Source of the DNA: Paramyrothecium sp. XJ0827
Taxonomy: Eukaryota > Ascomycota > Sordariomycetes > Hypocreales > Stachybotryaceae
Assembly: GCA_020881915.1 (NCBI GenBank)
Contig: JAJFPB010000007.1
Location: forward strand, 4,092,001 to 4,156,000
Length of the DNA: 64,000 nt
Reading direction: 5' to 3'
The position numbers were made by a program, and so were the translations under genes. Positions 35,247-46,505 of the stretch are shown here, in pieces. Each line of letters opens with the position of its first letter. Position 1 is the first letter of the stretch. A model generated the notes under the pieces. It was not told where the DNA came from. It saw only the letters and a program-made list of their open reading frames with translations, and made no database searches.

Positions 35247-37096
35247 CTACCAATGAGTCTTCACTATTTCTCCAATGTCTGTGCAGCCGGGGTGGACAGT
35301 TACGTCCGCAGATGATTCAGCCTTTTTACGGTCTTGAGGAAGCGTCCGTCTCTCAATTGCCCAGCTTGCAATCCAGGCCAGGATTGGTGTAGCAAGGGCA
35401 ACCCAGAATGCGTTTCGTAAGGCAGAAGCAAATGCATCGACGACCACGTCCATCAGCTCTGGAGGAACTATCTCCCTGAAATCCCTCCCACCAGCCGCCA
35501 CCACGGCTTCACCGTCGATTCCTTGCACCTCGCTGAGGTTTTGTAGAAGCTTAACCAGGAAGAGATTCTGGCCAATGCTAGGAGCTAAAGCGCCTCCCAG
35601 AATTTGGAAGAACATGACCATTACAAGCCCCGTTGGCACGTCCGCCTTGGCGAGAACGACCTGGACCGCCAGTATCGGCATCTGGCCGCAAATACCATAG
35701 CCAGCCCCGGAGAGAATTTGAAACCCAATCCACTGTGCGCTTGGGCTGTCTGCGTGAAGCAATTGATATAGGCCACCTCCCGCAGCCAAGACAGGGGCGC
35801 CAACCCATATCAACGGCACGTACTGCCCGGACCGAGAGGCGATCCAGCCGGCGCTGAGCATGCCAAGGCTGTTAGACACGATGATTGGGAGTAAAAAAAT
35901 ACCCGAGTCCTTGGCATTAGTATTCTTCACGGATTGAAAATATATGGGCCAATAGTAGGTTTGCAAGACCATGGCTACCTGGACAAGCATCATGAAGCTG
36001 CAAGATACAGACACGGTACGGTTTTTGAAGATGTGCAGAGGGATAGTAGAGCTGGAACAGCATTAGCAAAGCGTGCTGAATATTGCCTGTGTGGGTGAAT
36101 CCCAACCAACCTTTCTTTACCTCGCGCTTGCAAGTACAGGAAGGCAACCAAGAGTAGGCCAAAGCCGATCAAGCAGCCAAACACACGTGCGTTGGACCAT
36201 GGGTAAACGACGCCACCCCACTGTAGAGCCAGATTCAAGCACGTAATTGCACCGAGTAGCACAACGGCGCCTGGGATGTCGAGTTGACGGATCTTCTGCA
36301 CCCAAGGGATTCCGCCCTTTGCTGCAGGTGGTGGGTGCCTCAAGGTGAACCAAACTAAAACCAAACCAATGGCCCCGAAAGCTGTGAATCGTTAGTAATA
36401 GATAAAAGTGTACTTCGTTGAGGACGGCAGAGACTTGCGAAGATTAACCCAGAATATAAAACGCCAAGTCAGCATTTTATTATCGGTTATAGCACCGCCC
36501 ACGAGAGGCCCCATGGCAGATCCGATGCCATACATGCCAAAAACAATGGCCAACACTATTGCCTGCTTCTTCAGAGCGACACAGTACGACATGATAGTGG
36601 TTGCTCCGCTCACCAAACCAGCTGCGCCTAAGCCAGAGACTGCCCTCCCGATGATGAGCGTTGTCGAGTTTGGTGCGACTGCAGAGAGAATACAGCCGAT
36701 TTCGAAGACAGCGAGTAAGATACAATAGGTCCACTTGATGTTGAAAAATGTATAAAGGCGGCCGCAGGTTGGCAGCAGGGCCAGTTGCGCAATTAGGTAG
36801 GAAGAGCCATACCAGCCTATGTCGTTGAAACTCTGGAAGTCGCTGGTGATCTGAGGAATTGCGGTTGCTTGAGTGCACATTAGTCACGATACTCGTTCCT
36901 AGGGATTGGGAAAGCCCGTACCTAGAATGGTATTGTCAAGCGCTAACACGAAGGAAATGGACATGAAGGCTATGGTCAACGAAGCCAGAGCCCAGCCGTC
37001 CATGTACTCGGTTGCGGGCTCCGCCTCACTCTGTTGGTTGTCGAGCATGTCTGCAGCGGCCTCAACTTGTCCCTGGGTTTTCGCAATTTTTCCCAT
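35247..37096 (-). CDS. MFS transporter, 14-TMS drug:H+ antiporter type (DHA2)
   Basis: Exons 37096-36922, 36867-36439, 36381-36111 and 36051-35247 join in frame to 559 residues. Motifs include LDNTIL-ATAIPQIT in helix 1, GWYGSSYLIAQLALLP, GRAVSGLGAAGL (motif C region) and GSAMGPLVGGAITD, followed by WRFIFWVNLPFG. This is the fungal toxin/multidrug exporter branch of the plasma membrane. The second intron (36438-36382) starts with GCAAGT, a GC-AG intron; this choice alone restores NLPFG. Placement between INO1 and the cluster regulator suggests export of the cluster product or self-protection. The start codon at 37096 (MGKIAK) is chosen; an in-frame ATG lies at 37231. Confidence 0.9.
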
Positions 37097-38501
37097 GCTC
37101 GCCAGTAGTTCTTGCACCGATAGTTCCTGCGAGGCGGTCTCGATGAGATGGGATGTCGAGATGCAACCTAGGTAGAGTTCTCGCGATAAATGCAAGGGAG
37201 GTGGGCTACGGTGGCGGCTGAAGTTTCCCAACAGATGCGGGGTTTAGGGACTACAGGATCTGGTTCCCTTGCATACAAGCCAACAAACCAAGGTCGTAGG
37301 CCACTCCCGGGGCATGAGATTAGGCTGCAGCTGAGGCCGGTGGCACGATTGGACCAAGCCCAGTCTCAATTGAACAGGACCAATCGTTCTGTTGCTCGCT
37401 TAACGTGTGCAGGCCGCCGAGGATCACATCGTCCTGACGGACCGAGCATCCGCCTTCCGCCCCTTGATAGGGGGGGTGTCCCCGGAACCTTCGGGCTCTC
37501 CGGCAACAGGCCAACCTTCCGGCGGGTTCCTGAAACCAGTCGATTACTGTTTCGAGCCCCCACTAGTATTGTTTGCTCGGTTGGCGGCTTGCACGGCGTG
37601 CTTGTGATGTGCCAATGAAGGATCTTTATTCATTGCATTCGGCTCGGCGTGCATACATGATGCAAGTGAGCCTTATCTTATGTTCTTCTCCCGCTTAGGA
37701 ATCGGGGGTTCTAGCTGAGCCTTGACATCCCCTTTTGTCCAGTTGATGTGCCGATGGGCGACAGTGTCTAATCCCTGCCCTGATCCTCACACCTGCTTTG
37801 GCGACACTACCTTTTGACAAAGCCCATATACCAAATCACCTGGTACTTTCAGGTCGGTTCCGTCACTTACCGTATAGGAAAGTGATCATCGAGGGAACCT
37901 GCAAGGGTTGTGAACAAGTCGCTTCCAGCGGCACAGAAGAGCCTGCATATGTAACGTAGTTGCTGTGACAGCGGAACAGCTCTCTTATCATGTAAGGGCG
38001 TCAGCGAAGGTCCCCACGATGAAGTCTAAAAATATGGATGCCACTAATGAAGCCATGGAGCCACTAGCTGCATGTTTCGGGATCGGCATGGGCCGGCCCC
38101 ACAACGCCGCAGCCTGGATAAAGACCCATCGTCATGTTGCCTCGCTAGTACGCTGTCTGTCGTAGGCCAGATGTGCAACTCGGCCACGTATCTAGCTGGT
38201 CTATGACCGCTGTGTTACGCGTAGTTAGCCTCAGATTGACCGTACTAAGATTTGGTTCAAAACACCACACCTACCTAACTTTTTAGTGAGTATGGAGTCA
38301 TTAGATCGACGCTTAGGTCTGAACTTGATAAAGGAGGTATACAAATTCGTGCATGCTGTACTAAGAGGAAGCTGATCCCCCTTGCTATATATACAAGAAT
38401 CTGATCTGGCAGGGTAGCTAAGCAAAGCGCATTTCCTATCCGCCTGATCACAGTATCAACAACAACAATAACAAAAGCATGAGATAGATGGTCATTTGGA
38501 G
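37097..38501. other. Intergenic, no gene supported
   Basis: The right side lies downstream of the regulator and the left side upstream of the MFS gene. The only ORFs are short and unrecognisable. A GC-rich stretch near 37430-37560 is not coding as far as I can tell. Confidence 0.45.
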
Positions 38502-39707
38502 TCAAAGAATTATATTTATGCCAAAGTCCTCTTTGAATTTGTCAAACACCATCTGAATCATGGCCATGCGGCTCCTCTGGTCCTCGACTATTAACATATG
38601 CGTTTGCAAAGGCAAACCTGGTGATCCTTCAGACGCCCCGTCGAGCCCGAGCGTCTCCAGCCCGGCTAAGCTCTTCTGGATACGATCAAGGTAGTGTACT
38701 CCCGTGTGCAGGAGCATCTGAAGCCTAAAGTGTGGAGGGGGTGCCAGCTTCACCCCAGCAATGGAGAACAGTAGGGGTTGCCCCGGAATCTTGGCGCCGT
38801 TGCCAGCCGTGGTGTCCTCTTCAATCATGTCGGTGTCTTCTTGCTGGAGGCAGTGGTGGATGGACGAGTAGAGCCAGTGGTGCATCTCGGTCAATCGCAT
38901 CGATGTTGAGGTGAGTTGTAACGAGACGGCCGTGCTGAGAGCTGGCGACTGCTGCGAGCCCTTGAACCCGTGCGTGACTCTTGTGAGGCCTTGGACAAGC
39001 TCGAGAAACTCCGAGGAGCTCTCGAGCACGTGAGCAGCCTCCTGCTCAAGCTTGGTAGGATCCAGGTGCGCTTCATAGCCAAGCATGCGAGCAATCTTCA
39101 CCTGGAAGTGTGCAAGGCGGTGCGTGTAGTCTCGGTCAATGGAGCGCATTGTGCTGGGCTTGGTGATGGAGGAAAGGGGAGTCTGACCCGTTCCAACCTC
39201 AATCTCCCGCAGACTGCTGTCGTGGAGTCGGTGGTTGAAGCTGATCGTGCCTGTTGGGACGGCCTCGGCCTCGGTCATGTTTAACAGGGGCCATGGTAAT
39301 GTGCCGAGCGAGTCCGTCGGTTCCAGCTGCACACATGTCGTAGCCGCCGAGAAACCACCCACGAAGCCATGCGGCGTCCACGGTCCGGACTGGTCCTCCA
39401 TAAAGAACTCGGATCCTTCACCTGCGGCCGACTCGGTGAGAGTGTTGTGAACCCAGGTCGCATCCTCAGCCACAGCACGACTCGGCGAGGACATGATACG
39501 TCCTGTTGGCCCTGCATCCACGGCACTTTTTTGATTCATTACGCCGCTGCCCGCCTTAGTGACTGGCCGACCCGGCCTGCCGGGCTCGCTGTAGTTGCAA
39601 TGGACTTTGGCAGCACGACAACGGGTGCACTGCTGCCCGCGGCCGTCCGTTTTACACTGCATCTTCATCCTATGGCAGCGGTCACACGCGGACCGCTTCG
39701 TACTCAT
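38502..39707 (-). CDS. Zn2Cys6 transcription factor, AflR-type
   Basis: A single exon gives 401 residues. The binuclear zinc cluster has Cys8, 11, 18, 27, 30 and 37, and is followed by the basic linker GRPGRP. The remainder, with LLNMTE..., LRLTEMHHWLYSS and a helical C-terminus, fits the aflatoxin-regulator (AflR) family that controls fungal polyketide clusters in the nucleus. It is divergent from the enoyl-reductase gene across 600 bp and lies in the middle of the candidate cluster, so it is the obvious pathway-specific activator. No intron is needed. Confidence 0.9.
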   Translation of the reverse strand: MSTKRSACDRCHRMKMQCKTDGRGQQCTRCRAAKVHCNYSEPGRPGRPVTKAGSGVMNQKSAVDAGPTGRIMSSPSRAVAEDATWVHNTLTESAAGEGSEFFMEDQSGPWTPHGFVGGFSAATTCVQLEPTDSLGTLPWPLLNMTEAEAVPTGTISFNHRLHDSSLREIEVGTGQTPLSSITKPSTMRSIDRDYTHRLAHFQVKIARMLGYEAHLDPTKLEQEAAHVLESSSEFLELVQGLTRVTHGFKGSQQSPALSTAVSLQLTSTSMRLTEMHHWLYSSIHHCLQQEDTDMIEEDTTAGNGAKIPGQPLLFSIAGVKLAPPPHFRLQMLLHTGVHYLDRIQKSLAGLETLGLDGASEGSPGLPLQTHMLIVEDQRSRMAMIQMVFDKFKEDFGINIIL

Positions 39708-40307
39708 TCTCCTTTCGATTCAGCAGGCGGAAAGGTCATGTGGCGTGCGTAAGCGTTCTGGGACGGAGCATACGCAAGGGCGAGTCAATAGCACCGACTA
39801 CTACAATAATAAACACTCGGCTCCCTCCTCTGATGGGGGACAGTAGCTGCTATATGTGACCCTTCAGACGATTTCGCCGTCGGTATAGAGCTGCTGAACA
39901 GTTCATGAACCTTTTCACCGCTCGACGCGACACGCAGGGGTGCGAATGGGCGCAAACGCCCCTTGATGGAGACGCCTGCATGTGGCACTACATTGCATAT
40001 GCGCATGAACCGGGCCAACACATCCTAGTCAAGTGTCGTCCAAACTCCAGAGCCAAACTACTGCCAGGTATCTCTACAGCCTGCTGGTGGAGAGTTTTCG
40101 GGCACTGACATTCAAGCTTGAGCCAGAACCCCAGCCAGTTGGTTAGCAGATCATTGGCCATGCCAACAGCGCCGCGCGCATCTATACCCGGTCAGTCATT
40201 GTGTTGAGAGTATAAGTTAGCCGACTCAATCGTTTGCCGGATGCTCCGAGCCGTGACTGTGTCCAGTACATCCCATCGATCAGCTACCTTTTACCCCCTG
40301 AGGACTC
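39708..40307. promoter_or_regulatory. Divergent promoter, regulator and enoyl-reductase
   Basis: 600 bp separate the two start codons. An AflR-style site (TCG-N5-CGA) was looked for by eye and not found; a related TCGACGCGA lies near 39920-39930. Confidence 0.4.
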
Positions 40308-41465
40308 TTGGGCTTGACCAACCATTTCGCCATGTCGCCCGCCGTTGAGAAGATCTTGGGCAACGGCAAAACCGCCCCCACGTTGGACATCTCGCCCACA
40401 CCAAAGTCCCAAGGAGTTGCAAAAGGCACGGCCACCGTAACTCGGGAACATGCATCGTCGTACTTTCACACTCTCCACCGTCCGCTCAAGATGGTCATTC
40501 GCACCCCTGGAGACTTCAGGAGCTTGTCCTTCGTTGACGATGAATCGGTCAAGACCCCACTAGGGACAGACGAGGTCGAGATCAAAACGTTTGCCTACGC
40601 TCTGGGCGAAGCCGACATTGATACACTGCGGGGGATCAGGACCAATTCGGCCAGCGCCACGGAGTGCGCCGGTGTCATTACGGCTTTGGGCTCAGACTTC
40701 GAGCACACATTTCAGACGGGAGACCGGGTGTGTTGCTGGAATGCAAACATTCCTTTTGCCAGCCAGACACGCGTCAAAGGCTCCACGGTCCAAATCATTC
40801 CCAAGTCCTGCTCATTCGCTGCAGGTGCAGCATTGCCACTGAACATCTCGGCTGCCTACTTTGGCTTGGTCGAATGCGCACAAGCCGAGTCTGGGCAGAC
40901 AGTCCTGGTCCACGGCGCAAGCGGATCACTTGGTCAAACTGTGGCTCTTTTGGCCAGTTCCCTTGGGCTCCGTGTTTTCGCAACGGTCAAAACAGAAGCC
41001 CAGAAGAGGGCAATTCTGTCGGTCAAAGGGACCGAGCTTGCCCAAGTGCTCTACTCGGACGATTTACATGTTCCAAAGACCTTGCTAGCCTTGACAAAAG
41101 GAGTTGGGGTCGACATCGTATTCAACTCATCGTCCACTCTCCTTTCAGAGGAGCTAACACTCTCTGTCACCCCATCGGGCACTATTGTTGAGGCGCATAG
41201 CCGGAGTTGGTTCCCCGCCACTGCCCACCGCGCTATCAAACATGTGTCGTTCGATGCAACGCGTCTGATTCGACACCGTCCCTCTCTTGCAGGCACTGCC
41301 TTGAAGACGGTGCTGGCCCTGCTTCCGGGGGAGCATGTCGCCAGCTTATCCCCACTGAAAAAGGTGTCTATTGAACATGCCGGGTCAGTATTTGAGGCTG
41401 CAATAAGCCAAGCACATCCCGAAAAAGTGGTCTTGTTGGCAGGAATGACACAATGGTGGGCGTGA
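40308..41465 (+). CDS. Stand-alone enoyl reductase resembling the ER domain of a highly reducing PKS
   Basis: A single exon gives 385 residues. From about residue 70 it follows the MDR-type ER domain of fungal HR-PKSs: FVDDESVKTPLGTDEVEI, ECAGVITALG, the NADPH loop VHGASGSLGQ near 200, GVGVDIVFNS, and the final EKVVLLAGM strand. The first 65 residues look like inter-domain linker. LovC-type trans-ERs look different, so this is probably an excised PKS domain. It would reduce enoyl thioesters on a carrier protein. Its stop codon lies inside the start of the acyltransferase gene (13-nt overlap, different frame). HR-PKSs have KR and ACP after ER; both are missing here. A 41-nt cryptic intron (41427-41467) could fuse the two genes in frame. 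Confidence 0.75.
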   Translation: MGLTNHFAMSPAVEKILGNGKTAPTLDISPTPKSQGVAKGTATVTREHASSYFHTLHRPLKMVIRTPGDFRSLSFVDDESVKTPLGTDEVEIKTFAYALGEADIDTLRGIRTNSASATECAGVITALGSDFEHTFQTGDRVCCWNANIPFASQTRVKGSTVQIIPKSCSFAAGAALPLNISAAYFGLVECAQAESGQTVLVHGASGSLGQTVALLASSLGLRVFATVKTEAQKRAILSVKGTELAQVLYSDDLHVPKTLLALTKGVGVDIVFNSSSTLLSEELTLSVTPSGTIVEAHSRSWFPATAHRAIKHVSFDATRLIRHRPSLAGTALKTVLALLPGEHVASLSPLKKVSIEHAGSVFEAAISQAHPEKVVLLAGMTQWWA

Positions 41466-43561
41466 AGGAAACTACCTCCCTTGCGAATGCACTTCCGGGA
41501 ATTCAGCCGTTGGCTCATTTAGTTGCTGCTCTCAATATACCACAAGATCAGAAGGACGCCTTGCTTTCACTGGCAGCACAGCTCATCGCCGCAAGCTCGG
41601 ACACGAGGCCTGTCGCTGCAACAACCGATGCTCCATCGTTTCAGAGGAACGGTACCACGCTATCTACGCATCAGAGTGAGGCCAATGGGGCTGCTGTGGC
41701 GAACGGTGTCACCGATGTACATGGCTCCTCAAATCAAGAGGAGAGCGGCAGGTCCCTCTTCGTTACAAACGACTTACCGAGATTCCCCCTCCCCGACATC
41801 AATGCGCTGTGTGGCGCTTTTCTCACAGGTGTCAAGGCCTTCGCAACCCCCGAAGAATTCGACACAACCACTCGCGCTATTGAAGACTTCAAACGTCCAG
41901 GAAGTTCAGGCCGACTTCTTTATGACCGCGCGGCAGCTAGAGCTGCGGATCCCAGTGTTAGAAACTGGGCATGGGAGCCACAACTCCAACGAGGCTTTCT
42001 TGACCGAAGGGTGTCACTTACCCCGTGCACCAGCTTCTGGATGGGCCATCCCGCCAGTCAACGGAGACATTCACAAACAGAACGGGCAGCCCTTGTTGCA
42101 CATGCAGCAAACAGCGTCAGGCTGAGGTTGGAGGCAGGTCTTGTCAAGCCTGTGGTGCTGAATGAACGCGAACTGACAACTGCGTTTTATCCCTGGATCT
42201 TCAACGCCGTGCGAATTCCTGGCATCGAGAGGGACGAGATGCAGAGACACCCGAACAATGATTATTGTGTCGTCTTCTACAAAGGCCACGCGTTCAAGCT
42301 GAATCTGTCTGTGAACAACCAACCAGCTAGCTGTCAGGAGTTGTTTGATGCTTTCAACTTAGTTGTGGATCAATCTGTGGAGCAGCGTTCGTTCGTAACC
42401 ATTTTCACGGCTGACCCCAGGCGTCCGTGGGCCGAGACAAGGGAGAGACTGCAGCAGCTTAGCTTTCAAAACGCTCTGAGCATCGCGACCATAGAGGCCG
42501 CCGCTTTCACGATTGCACTGGACGAGGCTGCTCCCACAACTGCAGTCGAACGTGGGCGCCAATTCCACTTTGGAGGCGAGACCGATGCTGCCAACCGTTG
42601 GCACGATAAGTCACTTCAATTTGTAGTATGCAGCAATGGAATCTCTGCCACACTGGGCGAGCATACCATGCTGGACGCTATGACATTGAACGAACTCAAC
42701 GATGCTATCGCCGCTGCAATCACCAGCGATTCTCCGCTCGACACTCGCGGTGCCTTGCCCACCACCACGGTCATTACACCCGCACCCCTGCCCCTGATCA
42801 CGGATGCTGTACTTGACTCACATATCGAAAAAGTGCGAGCCCAATATTACGACTTTATCAAGGACGCCGAGCATGTGCATTTTCTTTTTGAGGGCTACGG
42901 CTCAAGATCACTTCGAGCCCGGAAAATGTCGCCCAACAGCGTATTTCAAATGATTGTCCAGCTCGCTGCCAAGTCGCTTTATGGCCATTATATCCCATGT
43001 TTCGAAACCGTGAATCAAGCGCACTACCACCAGGGTCGTGTTGACATTATACAGATTGTCAACCCCCAAGTTGCCTCGTTCCTGGATGCTGCGAGCGACT
43101 CGTCGTTGAGTTTGTCGGAGCGCCGCTCCCTGCTCGTCAATGCCACGCGAGCACACGTGGCTTCCATCAACAAAGCGGGAAGAAATCTCGGCTGGGAGCG
43201 CAACTTCACTGCACTGCATGCCCTCCTAGAGAAAGGGGACCCCGTGCCGGTTTTGTTCAAGGACCCGGTGTACAAGAGGGTGAGACCAAGGCTGATGATT
43301 AGCAACTGCTTCGAGATGGGAATGCTGGAAAAAGGCTGCATGTGGAGGGACCTCGATTCTGTGTGGTTGCACTACGAGGTGCACGACAACAAGTAAGCAT
43401 TAACAAGCCCCATTTCTTCACATTTTACTAATTACAGTATTAACTGGTTATTCAGTGCTTTTTTCTCGATTGCTACTAGGGAGAGTGGTCGTGCGACGAA
43501 GTTCTGCCAGTATTTGAAGGATGCGGCCGAGCTAGTCCAAGAGATTGTGTTCACCGAGTAA
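41453..43561 (+). CDS. Carnitine/choline acyltransferase-like enzyme, PKS-release (cAT) type
   Basis: Exons 41453-43392 and 43480-43561, with an 87-bp intron, give 673 residues. After a ~100-residue low-complexity N-terminal region, the full carnitine acyltransferase fold follows: LPRFPLPD, a PCTSFWMG region, RELTTAFYPWIFNA, YKGHAFKL, the catalytic GEHTMLD (His404, Asp408), and QMIVQLAAKSLYGHY...ETVNQAHYHQGRVD. Peroxisomal or mitochondrial targeting is not evident. Together with the overlapping ER this looks like the C-terminal end of an HR-PKS of the Tv6-931 type, in which a fused cAT moves the polyketide from ACP to polyols. As a free enzyme it could offload the NR-PKS, which lacks its own release domain. 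That partnership is inference. Confidence 0.8.
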
Positions 43562-44171
43562 GCGGATTGCCATTAGTCTTGGTCTAGCTAAGAAACCTGC
43601 GCTGCGCCTTTATGAAAGCTAGCGGATAATAGATTGAATGCTGAACTTTTGTTTCTCAAGGTAGCAGCTGCAACCATCAAGCCCCTCAAGGGTTCTTCCG
43701 AGCTGTAAGCATAGCTGAACAAACGAGCTACTAAATCATTGTTTATCAGTGATCATTCCTTCATGTCTACAGCCTACAGCTAGGGTTGTATTCGGCACTT
43801 GTCCAAAATCTACACCGTAAAGTCTGCGTTTGGTAGACAGCATTTGTAGTCTGTCGATGTGACAACCGATGGTGTGCTCTTCGGCCTACCGAACCCGCCA
43901 TGAATACCCTTGGTTTCCTTCCTTTACATAGCTTTTTCGAGAACAGCATTTGCAAACGGTTCAAGTAGTCACGCGAGTCGGTTCAAAAACATCTGCATAG
44001 CTCACTGTCATTTCTATTGGATATCACAGACGTCTCAATTTGGTGGATTCATCAGTAATCTTTGAATGGCTGATCCGTGCAATTGTGTAAAGTAGCAATG
44101 GCATTTTGATCAACACGCCCTGGGAGATTGCTCGGATTCTCGGAAATCTTATCATGCAGGACTTGGTCACC
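43562..44171. other. Convergent intergenic region, no gene seen
   Basis: This is the 3' flank of the acyltransferase and O-methyltransferase genes. No further feature was found. Confidence 0.5.
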
Positions 44172-45637
44172 TCAGCTTTGAGCATCGAATACGATCTCAA
44201 TAATGCCAGTAAAGGGCCCAAAATCACCCTTGGAGTTGTATCTTCGCTTGCTCACGATGCTGAAGCGCTCGTCAGCCTGCTTTAAGATCTTCAGCCACTC
44301 CCCTTCCTCGCGCTCACGACCTCTTGCTTTGGCAAGCATCAAGAGATCAAAAGCTCTATAGTTGGGTAAACAACCACGTGTTAGCAAATTCGCGCATGTA
44401 GTTTGTGTTGAAAGGGGCTGGCTAGAGCGCTCCTGATTCTTACCTTACAGTCCTCTCGTCTAACAAAGACATGCCCCCAGGAGGTGGCGCCACACTGTCG
44501 ATGATAACAATTCGCGCACCAGGCTTGAGAGCGGGGACTTGATTTTTGAATATGTTAATGCAGTAGTGATCGGGCCAATTGTGCAGGCATTGTTTAATAA
44601 AATAGATGTCTGCTGAGATGGTCTGGGGCGTGAAGAAGCTATAAGACATGAAGGAGACACGACCGCTAGCACGTAATTCCTCAGGTAGCTTTTCTTCAGC
44701 ACCTTCGAGCTGCTCGGGCAGATCCTGCACCAGCACACGAAGTAACGGGTTCTGAGTCGCAATGGAAATGGCGTCGGTACCGTGCGAGCCGCCCAAGTCG
44801 ATAACAAGACCCGATCCCAATGACGGCCAATCGAAAGCACTGTTGAGAGTCATGCGAGTTGAAGTAACAGCCGGACGGTTCGAGAAGCTTGCATACGACA
44901 TCTGGGCTAGGGCGAAACGGCGAGCAAACTCTGGATGCGCTTCCATGTAGTCGTAGGCCGACAAATCAGTGCCATGGGCGAGTTGGAAGCCCGTCTGATT
45001 GGGCTCCTGGCCATCTTTGAATTTATCTAGAGCCTCTACCACGTATGTGCTTGAGTGAAAGGCGTCCTCGCCTAAGAGCCACAGGCCCTGACGCAAGAGT
45101 GGCTCCTCGGCGAGGAGTCGCGATGCCAGGCTGTGGGTCACGTACCCCGGCCTTGACTCGCAGAACAATCGATGGAAGACCATGACATATCGTAGAATGC
45201 GTCGCATATCCGTCTCGTGAACCTGGCACTGTTTCGCGAGATCTTCATAAGATGCTTCACCGCCCACCGGTATCTTGGTCGCGATATCCCACTTAGACAC
45301 GGCTTGTATGGCGGCGCCGCTTTCCTAACACTTGAGGTCAAAACTAGGGTCAACGGTATACATGGTGCATGGCACCAAATGAGGACGGAGCATTTGGAAG
45401 ACGTACTATGGGTCTCAAAAATGTCATAGGGCCTTGGAGCAGATCGGCGAGTTCCATGGAGGACTCAATGACTTTGATGCGCGCGGCCTCAACATCGTCA
45501 GACGATATACCAAAGTTCACAGGGCCGTTGCTGTCAAAAGAGGGGACAGGCAGATTATTCTCCTGCAAGTAGGAGTCGACGGTCTTGGTATTTTGAATGA
45601 TGGCCTCTGCCAACTCAACCAGCTTTGACGAAGCCAT
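44172..45637 (-). CDS. SAM-dependent O-methyltransferase
   Basis: Exons 45637-45407, 45324-44444 and 44355-44172, with introns of 82 and 88 bp, give 431 residues. The N-terminal part is the winged-helix dimerisation domain (SKWDIATKIPVGGEASYEDLA). The SAM loop VIDLGGSHGTDA lies near 248, and CLHNWPD near 322 supplies the catalytic-base position of this family, followed by PGARIVIIDS. The length and layout match the AflP/sterigmatocystin type that methylates phenolic hydroxyls of aromatic polyketides. This fits tailoring of the NR-PKS product. The first intron acceptor (TGTTAG) was chosen because nearer AGs lead to stops. Confidence 0.9.
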
Positions 45638-46505
45638 TGTCCACGGACTTTTTCTTACCCAGCGGTTTCCTCGCTGCCAATCCGATGAATAGAAATATGG
45701 TGCCAGTCAGAAGACCACGACGCTCGAACCTAACTCAAGAGAAACTATACGTCGATTCCGGTAGGGTGTTCTCATGTACTTAAGGTATGTACATAATTCA
45801 TTGGTGCTCACGTCTCTGGTGCTCAAGTCTCTGGTGTTTTCTCAGATCAGCACGCAACGCGTCCCGGGCTTCCTTGAGAGAGATTTCAGCAGTATCCAGC
45901 AGAGCCAGCTTGCAAAGTGACACTGTGACACGCACCCCTGCCCCCCACGTTTGGCGCATCTCACCCCTTCCGCTTAGGATCTGTAACCCACCGGCATTGC
46001 AGGCAGTAGTCCCACCGGCAATGCAACACATAAATTGGTACAAGCCTCAATGCTTGCCGCCCTGCTGATGTACTACAATGTCACGGTACTTATCTCTTCG
46101 GGTACTCATTCTTTCGCATGCAGGTAGTGGCCCCCCATCCCAGAACTGGGTGGACCCTTCTAGCATGCAGATGCCGTAAAAGGAGAACTAAGGCGCTCTT
46201 CCGGGGTCCAGATGAACGCCTCCGGGGGGTTTGTTGCACGTTTTCGGATGCAGGGGCTTTTACGTATGCACCTTACCGGCCTTCTGTTGTCTTGGCAAGA
46301 GGTCATTCACCGGGAGCGCATGGTTCACGTCCACGTACAGGCGAAACGGCAGTGGAAGTGTTCTATAGTCCAACCGGCAGCAATAATCTTTGCCCTTCTT
46401 CTAGTCCGGTAATCACGGCAGCTTGAACCCTTTGGTCGTTGCAATCTCTTATACAAAGACTCACTTTGGTTGCATGTTGGGTGCAAGTTTCAAATCGTGG
46501 CGACT
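45638..46505. other. Intergenic region with short direct repeats
   Basis: It contains the O-methyltransferase promoter side and the 5' flank of the DMATS pseudogene. A 15-bp direct repeat (GTCTCTGGTGCTCA-like) lies at 45802-45840. No gene is supported. Confidence 0.45.

Noticed and set aside
39900..39935. AflR-type binding site in the divergent promoter
   Set aside because: Only TCGACGCGA is present, with three instead of five bases between the half-sites, so it does not meet the TCG-N5-CGA rule.
46118..46426. 102-codon ORF upstream of the DMATS pseudogene
   Set aside because: Overlapping frames are equally open and no family resemblance is seen.
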